From assembly GCA_943845485.1 (NCBI GenBank), contig CALTNV010000131.1, positions 1 through 26,548 on the forward strand: DNA of 26,548 nt, written 5' to 3'. The notes below the pieces were generated by a model that ran no database searches, was not told the origin of the DNA, and worked only from the letters and a program-made list of their open reading frames with translations. Below are positions 17,877-25,323 of this stretch, piece by piece; positions within the stretch are counted from its first letter, which is position 1, and every line of letters starts with the position of its first letter. The translations under genes were made by a program, and so were the position numbers. Source of the DNA: an uncultured Flavobacteriales bacterium. GTDB lineage: Bacteria > Bacteroidota > Bacteroidia > Flavobacteriales > CALTNV01.

Positions 17877-18857
17877 ATATCATTAAAAAAAATTATTAAT
17901 GGCCTACTAATTGGCACTTCATTTTTATTATCTAAGATAATAAAAGAACCTATCCTGTTTGGATCTCCTATTGCTGCGTCTTTTGAACCTACAACGGCTT
18001 GTAATTTATCATGCCCAGAATGTCCAAGTGGATTAAAACAATTTACTAGACCAGAGGGGAATTCTAAAATAGATATTTTTCAAAAATTTATACAGCAAAA
18101 CTTTAAAAGTTTATTCTTAATCAATTTTTATTTTCAGGGAGAACCATTTATTCACCCTAATATTATTGAGATGATTTCTTATGCAAACAAATATAAAATA
18201 ATCACATCAACATCAACAAATGGTCATTTTATAACAGAAAAAAAAGCTGTAGATATTATTGATAGCGGATTAAAAAAAATTATTATTTCAATTGACGGAA
18301 CTACTCAAGAAACCTATGAAAAATACAGAATAAATGGGTCATTAAAAAAAGCAATACAAGGAGTAAAAAACATTGTTAAAGCTAAAGAAAATAAAAAATC
18401 AAAATACCCTAAAGTATATATTCAGTTTTTGGTTGTAAAACCTAATCAACATCAAATTAATGATATAAAAACATTAGGAAAAGATTTAAAAGCTAATAAG
18501 GTAACTTTAAAAACTGCACAAATCTATGATTTTGAAAATGGAAATGAATTAATTCCAACAATAGAAAAATACTCAAGATACAAAAAGTTAAAATCAGGAA
18601 AATACAAGATCAAAAACCCTCTTAAAAATGAATGTTGGAGAATGTGGAGCTCTTTTGTTAGTACTTGGGATGGAAAAATAATTCCTTGTTGTTTTGATAA
18701 AGATGCAACAAAAGAAATGGGAAACTTACAAAATAAAAACTTTAAATCAATCTGGAAAAGTAAACCATATCAAAATTTCAGAAAGCAGATTTTAATCAAT
18801 AGAAATAAAATTGACATTTGTAACAACTGTACTGAGGGTACAAAAACTTTTAAATAA
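17877..18857 (+). CDS. Radical SAM/SPASM-domain protein lacking a standard start codon
   Basis: Radical SAM protein of the kind often found in flavobacteria. The 4Fe-4S motif CNLSCPEC (CxxxCxxC; codons at 18000, 18012 and 18021) is preceded by FEPTTA, and a GEP motif follows as YFQGEPFIHP. The C-terminal SPASM-like region has ECWRMWSSFVSTWDG, IPCCFDKDA and DICNNCTEGTK, which would bind auxiliary clusters. The first in-frame ATG (18171) would delete the cluster motif, so the real N-terminus lies upstream. The frame is open from 17853 but contains no ATG, GTG or TTG. ATA at 17877 begins ISLKKIING, where relatives appear to start with Met, so I place the start there tentatively. The substrate is unknown. 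The next gene begins two bases after the stop. Confidence 0.75.
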   Translation: MSLKKIINGLLIGTSFLLSKIIKEPILFGSPIAASFEPTTACNLSCPECPSGLKQFTRPEGNSKIDIFQKFIQQNFKSLFLINFYFQGEPFIHPNIIEMISYANKYKIITSTSTNGHFITEKKAVDIIDSGLKKIIISIDGTTQETYEKYRINGSLKKAIQGVKNIVKAKENKKSKYPKVYIQFLVVKPNQHQINDIKTLGKDLKANKVTLKTAQIYDFENGNELIPTIEKYSRYKKLKSGKYKIKNPLKNECWRMWSSFVSTWDGKIIPCCFDKDATKEMGNLQNKNFKSIWKSKPYQNFRKQILINRNKIDICNNCTEGTKTFK

Positions 18858-18859
18858 TT

Positions 18860-19090
18860 ATGAATAAAAGATATATTATGTTTTTCAGCATCATCTTTAT
18901 AATTTTAGCACTTATAGAGTTTTATATTTACAAAGCTGTTAAACCAATTATTACAAGTAGTAAATACTCAACTATTTACTGGATAATTTATATCCTGTTT
19001 TTAGGAGCAAGTATTTTTTCATTTATATACCTTTTATATTCTTCGGTAATTTTTATGATACTACACCAAAAACAAAACTACACAATTTAG
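18860..19090 (+). CDS. Metallophosphoesterase, N-terminal membrane fragment (frameshifted)
   Basis: 76-residue ORF with two hydrophobic helices (FFSIIFIILALIEFYIY and IYWIIYILFLGASIFSFIYLL). This is the membrane N-terminus of YkuE/YaeI-like phosphoesterases of flavobacteria; the catalytic remainder follows in the -1 frame. The frame ends in HQKQNYTI, unlike the family. One extra T in the T5 run 19050-19054 would instead read SSVIFYDTTPKTKL and continue into the downstream ORF, giving a single protein of about 422 residues. I regard it as half of one gene, not an independent small gene. Sequence error, mutation and slippage remain open. Confidence 0.75.
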   Translation: MNKRYIMFFSIIFIILALIEFYIYKAVKPIITSSKYSTIYWIIYILFLGASIFSFIYLLYSSVIFMILHQKQNYTI

Positions 19091-19110
19091 TACTTGGATT
19101 AAGTGTAACA

Positions 19111-20127
19111 TTGTTTTTTACCAAAAGTATTTTTGTTTCTGTTATTTTCATAGAAGATATTATTCTATTTATAAAATATATTTTTGATAAAACAGTATCA
19201 ATGCTGAAAACAAAAGAACATATTCACTATCCTTCTCGTAAAAGATTTATTACTCAAGTTGGTATAGGTATAGCTAGTATACCATTTGCTTCTTTCTTAT
19301 ATGGTATTACATCTGGAAAATACAACTTTAATGTAAAGAAAAACAAGCTAGCCTATAAAAACCTCCCTAAATCATTTGACGGTTTTAAAATTATACAAAT
19401 TTCCGATTTTCATGCTGGTAGTTTTGATGACTATAATGAAGTGAAAAGAGGTTTACAAATGATAAATCATCTTGATGCAGATGTTATTTTGTTCACAGGT
19501 GATTTAGTCAACAATTTAGCAGATGAAGTAACGCCATATATTTCTATTTTTAAAGATTTAAAAAGTAAATACGGTAACTACTCTGTAACTGGAAACCATG
19601 ACTATGGTGAATATGTCCCTTGGAATTCTCCAAAAGAAAAAACAAAAAACTTTGAAAAGTTAATAGAACAACACAAAAATATGGACTTTAATCTATTAAT
19701 GAATGAAAACATATCCATTAACAAAGGAGAAGATAAAATCATCATAGCAGGAGTTGAAAATTGGGGAAAACCTCCTTTCCCACAAAAAGGTGATTTAGAT
19801 ATTGCCTTAAACAATGTGCATAAAGATGATTTTATTGTTTTGATGTCTCACGATCCAAGTCATTGGAATGAAAAAGTTATCCATCACCAAAAAAATATTG
19901 AATTAACATTAAGTGGTCATACACACGGAATGCAAATGGGAGTTGATATTCCTGGCTTTAAATGGAGTCCTGTAAAATACAAATACGCACAATGGGCAGG
20001 GATTTATAAAAATGTAAAGCAATACTTATATGTGAATAAAGGATTTGGATTTATAGGTTTTCCTGGAAGAGTTGGAATGTGGCCAGAGATAACTGTGATT
20101 GAACTTAAACACGAGCAAAATGCTTAA
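19111..20127 (+). CDS. Metallophosphoesterase, catalytic fragment (frameshifted)
   Basis: Continuation of the frame above. It has one more hydrophobic segment, a twin-Arg-free SRKRFITQVGIGIASIPFASFLYG anchor, and then a complete calcineurin-like phosphoesterase domain. All metal-binding blocks are intact: ISDFHAGS, FTGDLVNN, TGNHDYGEY, LMSHDPSHW and LSGHTHGMQMG. The tail NKGFGFIGFPGRVGMWPEITVIEL matches the YkuE/YaeI-like family. Bacillus YkuE and E. coli YaeI-type enzymes act at the cell envelope, the latter reported on UDP-diacylglucosamine, so lipid-linked substrates are possible. The only early starts in this frame are TTG 19111 and ATG 19201, so without frameshifting the membrane N-terminus would be lost. 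It overlaps the next gene by eight bases. Confidence 0.85.
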   Translation: MFFTKSIFVSVIFIEDIILFIKYIFDKTVSMLKTKEHIHYPSRKRFITQVGIGIASIPFASFLYGITSGKYNFNVKKNKLAYKNLPKSFDGFKIIQISDFHAGSFDDYNEVKRGLQMINHLDADVILFTGDLVNNLADEVTPYISIFKDLKSKYGNYSVTGNHDYGEYVPWNSPKEKTKNFEKLIEQHKNMDFNLLMNENISINKGEDKIIIAGVENWGKPPFPQKGDLDIALNNVHKDDFIVLMSHDPSHWNEKVIHHQKNIELTLSGHTHGMQMGVDIPGFKWSPVKYKYAQWAGIYKNVKQYLYVNKGFGFIGFPGRVGMWPEITVIELKHEQNA

Positions 20128-20491
20128 AAAATTAATATTATTCATTTTATTTTCTCTAACTGTACTAATTTATTATGTTAGTTATCATCAAGGTAATAAC
20201 TTAGAACTATTAAGCTATCAAATAATCCCCAATTGGTATGTAGCTTCTATTTTAGGTAGAGTAATACCAGGGTTAATAATTTTTAGTTTTTTACAGATTT
20301 TAATACCTCATAAAAACTTTTTTTTAAAAACTTTTTTCATATTAACACTCATTACTCTATGGGCTGTATCCATTAAATTAAACTTAGACTCAACAATTTT
20401 AAGTAAAAACCTATTAAAAACAAACATTCAGACCCTCTTACCTATTTACACGCTTATTTTAAGTATTGCTTTGGTTTTTAAAAAAAATTAA
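20120..20491 (+). CDS. Four-helix membrane protein (MauE/DoxX-like), possibly N-half of a thioredoxin fusion
   Basis: 123 residues from ATG 20120 (a TTG at 20099 lies inside the preceding gene). Four hydrophobic helices: LILFILFSLTVLIYYVSY, YVASILGRVIPGLIIFSFLQI, FFILTLITLWAVSI and LLPIYTLILSIALVF. Size and topology resemble MauE/DoxX redox-associated membrane proteins, without a diagnostic motif. The ORF ends FKKN inside an A8 run (20480-20487). A -1 shift there joins it in frame to a further helix and a CxxC thioredoxin-like domain. It overlaps the phosphoesterase gene by eight bases. Confidence 0.65.
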   Translation: MLKKLILFILFSLTVLIYYVSYHQGNNLELLSYQIIPNWYVASILGRVIPGLIIFSFLQILIPHKNFFLKTFFILTLITLWAVSIKLNLDSTILSKNLLKTNIQTLLPIYTLILSIALVFKKN

Positions 20492-20979
20492 AATCAAAAA
20501 ATGCGTTAATCACTTTTATTATAGTAAGCACTGCAATAACTTACTCTTTTATAAGCACACCACTATTTATTGAGGATTTTGAAAAAACTTCAATTATTAA
20601 AAATATATCTAACAACAAAACCCTTAATAATAAATTAAATAAAAACTTAATTATTTATGCTAGCACAACCTGTCCTCATTGCTATAGAGCAATATTAAAA
20701 ACATACTTAACTGTTAAAAACAATTCTTTTAAAAATCAAATTGTAGTTAAGTTTGTTGAAGATAAGGAAAGAGTTGAAGCATATTTTGAATATATAAATG
20801 TTAACTTTGATTTTGAAATCATCAACAGAAATGATTTTATTAAAGAAAACGGACTTAGCTTTCCTTCATTTTTTTTAGTTAATAATAAAAACGAAATCAT
20901 AAATTACTGGAAAGCAGAAAATTACAATTATTATACTCTAGAAAATTTAAATCAAACAGCTATCCTATCAAATAAATGA
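20482..20979 (+). CDS. Thioredoxin-like CxxC domain in a frame without a start codon
   Basis: A 165-codon open frame between TAA at 20479-20481 and TGA at 20977-20979. It encodes a hydrophobic helix (ALITFIIVSTAITYSF), a linker, and a thioredoxin-like domain with LIIYASTTCPHCYRA, the CxxC redox motif, and LSFPSFFLVN with the cis-Pro position typical of the fold. The frame has no ATG, GTG, TTG or CTG codon anywhere, so it can be entered only from the preceding ORF by a -1 shift at the A8 run 20480-20487, giving a fused protein of about 286 residues with five helices and a periplasmic redox domain. Its stop overlaps the glycosyltransferase start (ATGA), which argues that it is translated. Confidence 0.7.
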   Translation, partial: KKLKSKNALITFIIVSTAITYSFISTPLFIEDFEKTSIIKNISNNKTLNNKLNKNLIIYASTTCPHCYRAILKTYLTVKNNSFKNQIVVKFVEDKERVEAYFEYINVNFDFEIINRNDFIKENGLSFPSFFLVNNKNEIINYWKAENYNYYTLENLNQTAILSNK

Positions 20980-21962
20980 AAAAAGTATTAATTATTCGTT
21001 TTAGTTCAATTGGAGATATTGTTCTTACCACTCCTGTTATTAGAAACTTAAAAAACAATGGTTACGAAGTTCATTACATCACAAAAAAACAATTTAAAAC
21101 GGTCATTGAAAATAATCAATATATTGATAAGTTACATTTAATTGACGATGTAAACACCTTAGGTAAAACAATAAAAATCTTAAAAAAAGAATGTTTTGAT
21201 TACATTATTGACTTACATAATAACTTCAGAAGCTTTAAAGTGAAAAAAGCATTAAGGGTAACATCTTATTCATTTAATAAATTAAACTTTAGAAAATTAA
21301 TATTGGTAAGAACAGGTATAAATATTATGCCAAAAAAACATATTGTAGATAGATACTTAGACACTTTAAAACGTTTAAATATTAAATTGGATGATAAAGG
21401 CTTAGATTACAATATTCCTCTAAAGGATTACTTAGATTTAAGTAAAAATTTACCTGAAAAATTTATTTCAAATTTTGTTAGCTATGTAATAGGTGGAACT
21501 TACCAAGGTAAAAGGATGCCAGCTGATAAAATAGTAGAAGTCATAAATAATTCTAATGCTAACTTTGTTTTATTAGGAGGTAAAGAAGATGTTGAAAACG
21601 GTTCATATATTGTAAGAAATGTAAAATCTAAGAATGTAATTTCATTTTGTGGTGAAATTAACTTAAACCAATCTGCATCAGTTATCAAACAATCAAACAT
21701 CGTTATCACAAATGATACTGGTTTAATGCACATAGCATCAGCATTTCAAAAAAACATAATTTCATTATGGGGATGTACCTCTCCTATTTTGGGAATGAAC
21801 CCTTACAAAGCTGGTATTAAATCTGTTGAAATTCAACCTAATAATTTAGACAAAAGACCTTGCTCTAAACTTGGGAATAAATGTAAATATCCTAATTGGA
21901 AATGTGTACACGAATTACCAGAAATAGAAATTATAGAAACAATAAAAAAACTTAGTTTATAA
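20976..21962 (+). CDS. Glycosyltransferase family 9 (heptosyltransferase-like)
   Basis: 328 residues in two Rossmann halves (GT-B). The N-terminus MKKVLIIRFSSIGDIVLTTP is the GT9 opening that binds acceptor and positions the donor. The C-terminal half has FVLLGGKEDVENG, SVIKQSNIVITNDTGLMHIASA and ISLWGCTSPILG, the nucleotide-sugar site of WaaC/WaaF-like enzymes. Family members add ADP-heptose or similar sugars to LPS core at the cytosolic membrane face; the actual sugar here is not known. It overlaps the thioredoxin-like frame by four bases and ends the operon. Only three bases separate its end from the convergent queD-like gene, with no terminator visible. Confidence 0.92.
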   Translation: MKKVLIIRFSSIGDIVLTTPVIRNLKNNGYEVHYITKKQFKTVIENNQYIDKLHLIDDVNTLGKTIKILKKECFDYIIDLHNNFRSFKVKKALRVTSYSFNKLNFRKLILVRTGINIMPKKHIVDRYLDTLKRLNIKLDDKGLDYNIPLKDYLDLSKNLPEKFISNFVSYVIGGTYQGKRMPADKIVEVINNSNANFVLLGGKEDVENGSYIVRNVKSKNVISFCGEINLNQSASVIKQSNIVITNDTGLMHIASAFQKNIISLWGCTSPILGMNPYKAGIKSVEIQPNNLDKRPCSKLGNKCKYPNWKCVHELPEIEIIETIKKLSL

Positions 21963-21965
21963 AAC

Positions 21966-22406
21966 TTAATTATCTCCTAAATGCCATTCCGCAGAAGAAG
22001 TTTCTGTTTCATATAAAACAACTTTTTGAAGAATAACATAAGTAGGTAAAGCGTTAGTAATTATAGACTGAATAAAAACTACTAAATTTTCTGCGGTTGG
22101 TTGAAAAGAAACCTTTTCAAGCTTTAAATAATCTAGTTTAGAAACATGTTCTAAGATTGGTGATTTTTTGTACAACATAGTACAATGGTCAAACCTATCA
22201 ACAACTAAATTTTTAACTATATTTTTAACATCACCAAAATCAATTACCATTCCGTTATTGGTTTGGTTTAAATCCTCATTAATGTCCCCCTTTAATGTAA
22301 TAATTAATTTATAGGTATGGCCATGTAAGTTTTTACATTTACCCTCATGCCAATCAAGAGCATGAGCCATTTCAAAATCAAACTTTTTAGTTACTCTTAC
22401 CAACAT
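21966..22406 (-). CDS. queD: 6-carboxy-tetrahydropterin synthase / PTPS family (QueD-like)
   Basis: 146-residue T-fold enzyme. The zinc ligands are His15 (FEMAHAL) and His28/His30 (HGH), and the catalytic Cys24 sits in CKNLHGH, the QueD/PTPS CxxxHGH pattern. NGMVIDFGDVKNIV and the acid in ETETSSAEW complete the active-site set. QueD makes 6-carboxytetrahydropterin from dihydroneopterin triphosphate for queuosine; PTPS makes 6-pyruvoyl tetrahydropterin. QueD is the likelier role in a bacterium, but no other queuosine gene is nearby. A TAnnTTTG element lies about 20 bases upstream. Confidence 0.85.
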   Translation of the reverse strand: MLVRVTKKFDFEMAHALDWHEGKCKNLHGHTYKLIITLKGDINEDLNQTNNGMVIDFGDVKNIVKNLVVDRFDHCTMLYKKSPILEHVSKLDYLKLEKVSFQPTAENLVVFIQSIITNALPTYVILQKVVLYETETSSAEWHLGDN

Positions 22407-22424
22407 AGTTACATCATTTAATTA

Positions 22425-22432
22425 CAAAGTTA
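22425..22432 (-). promoter_or_regulatory. -7 element of queD promoter
   Basis: Minus-strand TAACTTTG matches TAnnTTTG exactly and is identical to the tRNA-Asp element. It lies 19 bases before the queD ATG, implying a very short leader. No clear TTG is found at the -33 position. Confidence 0.5.
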
Positions 22433-22587
22433 ATCTATTTTAAAACAGTAATTGAATTTTTAGAAATATAAAAATTTAGAATTTAAAATAAGCTGATAAA
22501 AGATAGGTAAACTATAGAGATTATATCATCAAATAGATAAAAACAATATGATTATACAAAATTAAGTAGAAAGTATACCCCATAAAG

Positions 22588-22619
22588 TTTGATAAATTGA
22601 ATTAAAAATATGAAATTTG
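22588..22619 (+). promoter_or_regulatory. Candidate rpsP operon promoter
   Basis: TTTG (22588-22591), a 20-base spacer and GAAATTTG (22612-22619) match the Bacteroidota promoter pattern except for the first base of the -7 element. It is about 58 bases before the rpsP start, leaving a leader that contains a small hairpin. Confidence 0.5.
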
Positions 22620-22647
22620 CACAATTAAATTAATTAATAATTAAACC

Positions 22648-22662
22648 GAGGTTTCGTACCTC
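22648..22662 (+). promoter_or_regulatory. Stem-loop in rpsP leader
   Basis: GAGGT (22648-22652) pairs with ACCTC (22658-22662) around loop TTCGT, 15 bases upstream of the rpsP ATG. It is a conspicuous GC-rich patch in an otherwise A/T leader, and may be an S16 autoregulatory or translation-control site. Confidence 0.35.
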
Positions 22663-22677
22663 AACAATAATTACATT

Positions 22678-23199
22678 ATGGCAACTAAAATTAGATTAGC
22701 TAGAGGTGGAAGCAAAAGAAGAGCTTACTACCATATTTCAGTAGCAGATGCACGTTCTCCTCGTGATGGTAAATTCATTGAGAGAATTGGAAACTACAAC
22801 CCAAACACTAATCCTGCGACTATTGAATTAAATTTCGAAAAAGCTTTAGAATGGATACAAAATGGTGCACAACCTACAGATACAGTTAGAGCTATTTTAT
22901 CTTACAAAGGTGTTTTATACAAAAATCACTTATTAAATGGAGTAAAAAAAGGAGCTTTAACAGAAGTACAAGTTGAAGAAAAATTCAATCTTTGGTTAGC
23001 TGAAAAAGAAGGTAAAATTACTGCAAAAGCAGACGGTTTATCTAAAGCAGAAGCAGAAGACGCGAAGAAACGTTTAGCTGCAGAAGTTGAAGCAAACAAG
23101 AAAAGAGAAGAAGCAATTGCTGCTAAAAACACTCCAGAAGCAGAAGAAGCTCCAGCAGCTGAAGAAAACACTACTGAAGGTGAAGATACTGCAGAGTAA
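22678..23199 (+). CDS. rpsP: 30S ribosomal protein S16 with acidic C-terminal extension
   Basis: 173 residues. The S16 core occupies about the first 85: [33 protein letters not shown], and [20 protein letters not shown]. The extension continues through a Lys/Ala/Glu-rich helix to an Ala/Glu/Thr tail ([18 protein letters not shown]). E. coli S16 has only 82 residues; long tails are usual in Bacteroidota. It is the first gene of rpsP-rimM-trmN6, six bases before rimM. Confidence 0.96.
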   Translation: MATKIRLARGGSKRRAYYHISVADARSPRDGKFIERIGNYNPNTNPATIELNFEKALEWIQNGAQPTDTVRAILSYKGVLYKNHLLNGVKKGALTEVQVEEKFNLWLAEKEGKITAKADGLSKAEAEDAKKRLAAEVEANKKREEAIAAKNTPEAEEAPAAEENTTEGEDTAE

Positions 23200-23205
23200 T
23201 TAACT

Positions 23206-23727
23206 ATGACTAAAGAAGAAACTTTTAATCTAGGATACATCTCTAAAACAAGAGGTTTAAACGGAGAAGTAGTAGCTTTTTTAGATGTTGATTATCCGGA
23301 AGAATATTCAGAATTGGAACTAATGTTTATCGAAATCGATCAAACATTAGTTCCTTTTTTTATTGAAGATATTAAAATCACTAATAGTGGTTTTACTAAC
23401 TTCAAACTAGAAGATATTGAAACTAATGAGCAAGCTAAGGAGCTTATTAAATGTGGAATATACTTACCCAATCAATTTTTAGCTAAGTTAGAAGAAGATC
23501 AGTTTTACTATCACGAGATAGTTGGTTATCAATTAATTGATAACGCTAGTGAACAAACAGCAACTATTAAACAAGTAGTTGAGTATCCAAATAACAAATT
23601 ATTAGAGGTTAATTATAATAACAATGATATTTTAATTCCTTTTAATGATGATTTTATTGTTTCTATTGACAAAGAAAATAAGCAACTTATCATGAATATC
23701 CCTGAAGGATTATTCGATTTGAATTAA
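23206..23727 (+). CDS. rimM: Ribosome maturation factor RimM
   Basis: 173-residue cytosolic factor that helps mature the 30S head and binds S19. The N-terminal RimM barrel starts with LGYISKTRGLNGEVVAFLDVDYP. The C-terminal PRC-barrel part contains FYYHEIVGYQLID, VVEYPNNKLLEV and ILIPFNDDFIVSIDKENKQLIM, ending in the typical PEGLFDL. It sits between rpsP and trmN6; the next ATG follows the TAA directly. The rpsP-rimM linkage is conserved in many bacteria. Confidence 0.95.
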   Translation: MTKEETFNLGYISKTRGLNGEVVAFLDVDYPEEYSELELMFIEIDQTLVPFFIEDIKITNSGFTNFKLEDIETNEQAKELIKCGIYLPNQFLAKLEEDQFYYHEIVGYQLIDNASEQTATIKQVVEYPNNKLLEVNYNNNDILIPFNDDFIVSIDKENKQLIMNIPEGLFDLN

Positions 23728-24459
23728 ATGTCAATTAAACCATTCCTTTTTAAAAAATTCACTATTCATCAAGACAAATGTGCCATGAAGGTAGGTACAG
23801 ATGGAGTACTACTTCCTTGTTGGGTTCCTAAAGAAATTTTATCAAAATCTAATAATATCCTAGACATAGGTACAGGAACAGGTGTTATTTCACTTATATT
23901 AGCACAGAGAAAAGATAACCTATCAACTTCAATAGATGCTTTAGAAATAGATGAGCAAGCAGCTAAACAAGCCTCTTTAAATTTTAAAAATTCTCCTTGG
24001 GCTAAGCAAATTAAAATTATAAACAACACTTTAAACAATTACAACCCAAATAAAAAATATGATTTAATAATTAGTAACCCACCATATTTTGAAAATGGAT
24101 TAAAATCAGAAAAAGAAGTTAAAAACTTAGCTAGACATACTGATAGTTTATCTTTTGAACAATTGATTAAAAATAGTGCGAAACTACAGTTAAACAATGG
24201 TTATTTAGCTATTATAATTCCTTATAATAGTTCTAGTAAAATAACAAGAATTGCAACTGAAAATAAGTATATATTGAAATCTCATTGTAAAGTTAAACCT
24301 ACAAGTCAAAAAGGCTATAAAAGAAGTTTAATGATATTTCAAAAAACAAATTCCGACATAGAGAAGTCTACATCGGAATTAATTATTGAAGATAAAGGTA
24401 GACATCAATATTCAGATGACTATATCGACCTTACGAAAGATTTTTATCTAAAGATGTAA
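23728..24459 (+). CDS. trmN6: tRNA1(Val) A37 N6-methyltransferase (TrmN6/YfiC family)
   Basis: 243-residue SAM-dependent methyltransferase. Family opening FKKFTIHQDKCAMKVGTDGVLL; the SAM-binding loop LDIGTGTG is at 45-52, and the N6-adenine catalytic motif NPPYF at 117-121. RHTDSLSF and the late KPTSQKGYKRSLMIF also fit YfiC-like enzymes, which methylate A37 of tRNA-Val in E. coli. Exact tRNA specificity here is assumed. The ATG directly follows the rimM TAA. Its TAA abuts the lgt stop on the other strand. Confidence 0.92.
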   Translation: MSIKPFLFKKFTIHQDKCAMKVGTDGVLLPCWVPKEILSKSNNILDIGTGTGVISLILAQRKDNLSTSIDALEIDEQAAKQASLNFKNSPWAKQIKIINNTLNNYNPNKKYDLIISNPPYFENGLKSEKEVKNLARHTDSLSFEQLIKNSAKLQLNNGYLAIIIPYNSSSKITRIATENKYILKSHCKVKPTSQKGYKRSLMIFQKTNSDIEKSTSELIIEDKGRHQYSDDYIDLTKDFYLKM

Positions 24460-25317
24460 TTATTTTTTCTGAATAATTGCTCTTATCATAAAAATTATAC
24501 CGACTAAAATGAAGGGTATACTTAGCATTTGTCCTTGGTGAAGTGCATAATTATTTTCCCATGACTCTTGAACTTCTTTAAAATTTTCAATAATCAATCG
24601 AGCTGTGAAAATTAACACCAAAAATAAGCCAAAAATAAATCCCTGTTTATTTTTAAAAATTGTTTTTAAGTATAAATAATATAGTGTTATAAATGAGATC
24701 AAATATGCTATTGCCTCATATAATTGAGCAGGATGCCTAGGTTGAAAAACTTTTTCTCCAGTTGTTGCATCAATATCATAATAATCTTTAAAGTAAAACG
24801 CCCAAGAAACATTTGTAATAGAGCCAACAATTTCTTGATTTAACAAATTACCAATTCTGATGAAAAAAGAAGCTAAAGCAACAACAATCACAACCTGATC
24901 TAAAGTGAATAGCATTGATTTTTTAGTCACTTTTTTTGAATAAAAATAAACAGCTATTAAAATACCTATTGCAGCACCATGAGACGCTAGTCCACCTTCC
25001 CATATTTTAAAAATGCTTAAAGGGTGAGAAAAATAACCTTCTATTATCAACCTTCCACTGGCGTCAAATTCATCCCAATATGGACCATAAAAAAACACGT
25101 GACCTAATCGAGCACCAATGATAGTTCCAGCCATTACATAGTATAAAAGCTTATCCATGGCTTCATCAGAAAAACCATCTTTTTTATACATCTTAGATAC
25201 TATTTTAAACCCTAAGAAAAAAGAAATAGCAAAGAATAAACCATACCACCTTACAGGTAAAAAATCAATAATAGTAGGAGATACTTGCGTAAAGTCTACA
25301 ATAAATAAATTTGTCAT
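24460..25317 (-). CDS. lgt: Prolipoprotein diacylglyceryl transferase
   Basis: 285-residue inner-membrane enzyme that transfers diacylglycerol from phosphatidylglycerol to the lipobox Cys of prolipoproteins, the first step of lipoprotein maturation. About seven hydrophobic helices. Signatures: LPVRWYGLFFA, GARLGHVFFYG, IWEGGLASHGAAIG, the RIGNLLNQEIVG block with the essential Arg/Asn, RHPAQLYEA and GQMLSIPFI. It is the last gene of the minus-strand run M1 peptidase-DUF6702-lgt with six-base gaps. Its stop codon is immediately next to that of convergent trmN6. Confidence 0.97.
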   Translation of the reverse strand: MTNLFIVDFTQVSPTIIDFLPVRWYGLFFAISFFLGFKIVSKMYKKDGFSDEAMDKLLYYVMAGTIIGARLGHVFFYGPYWDEFDASGRLIIEGYFSHPLSIFKIWEGGLASHGAAIGILIAVYFYSKKVTKKSMLFTLDQVVIVVALASFFIRIGNLLNQEIVGSITNVSWAFYFKDYYDIDATTGEKVFQPRHPAQLYEAIAYLISFITLYYLYLKTIFKNKQGFIFGLFLVLIFTARLIIENFKEVQESWENNYALHQGQMLSIPFILVGIIFMIRAIIQKK

Positions 25318-25323
25318 AGTAAT

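Noticed and set aside
20501..20509. ATG at 20501 as the start of the thioredoxin-like gene
   Set aside because: It is in a different frame and is followed two codons later by TAA.
22926..23240. 104-codon minus-strand ORF opposite the end of rpsP
   Set aside because: It is a Ser/Ala-rich mirror of the Ala/Glu/Lys-rich S16 tail and has no recognisable feature of its own.
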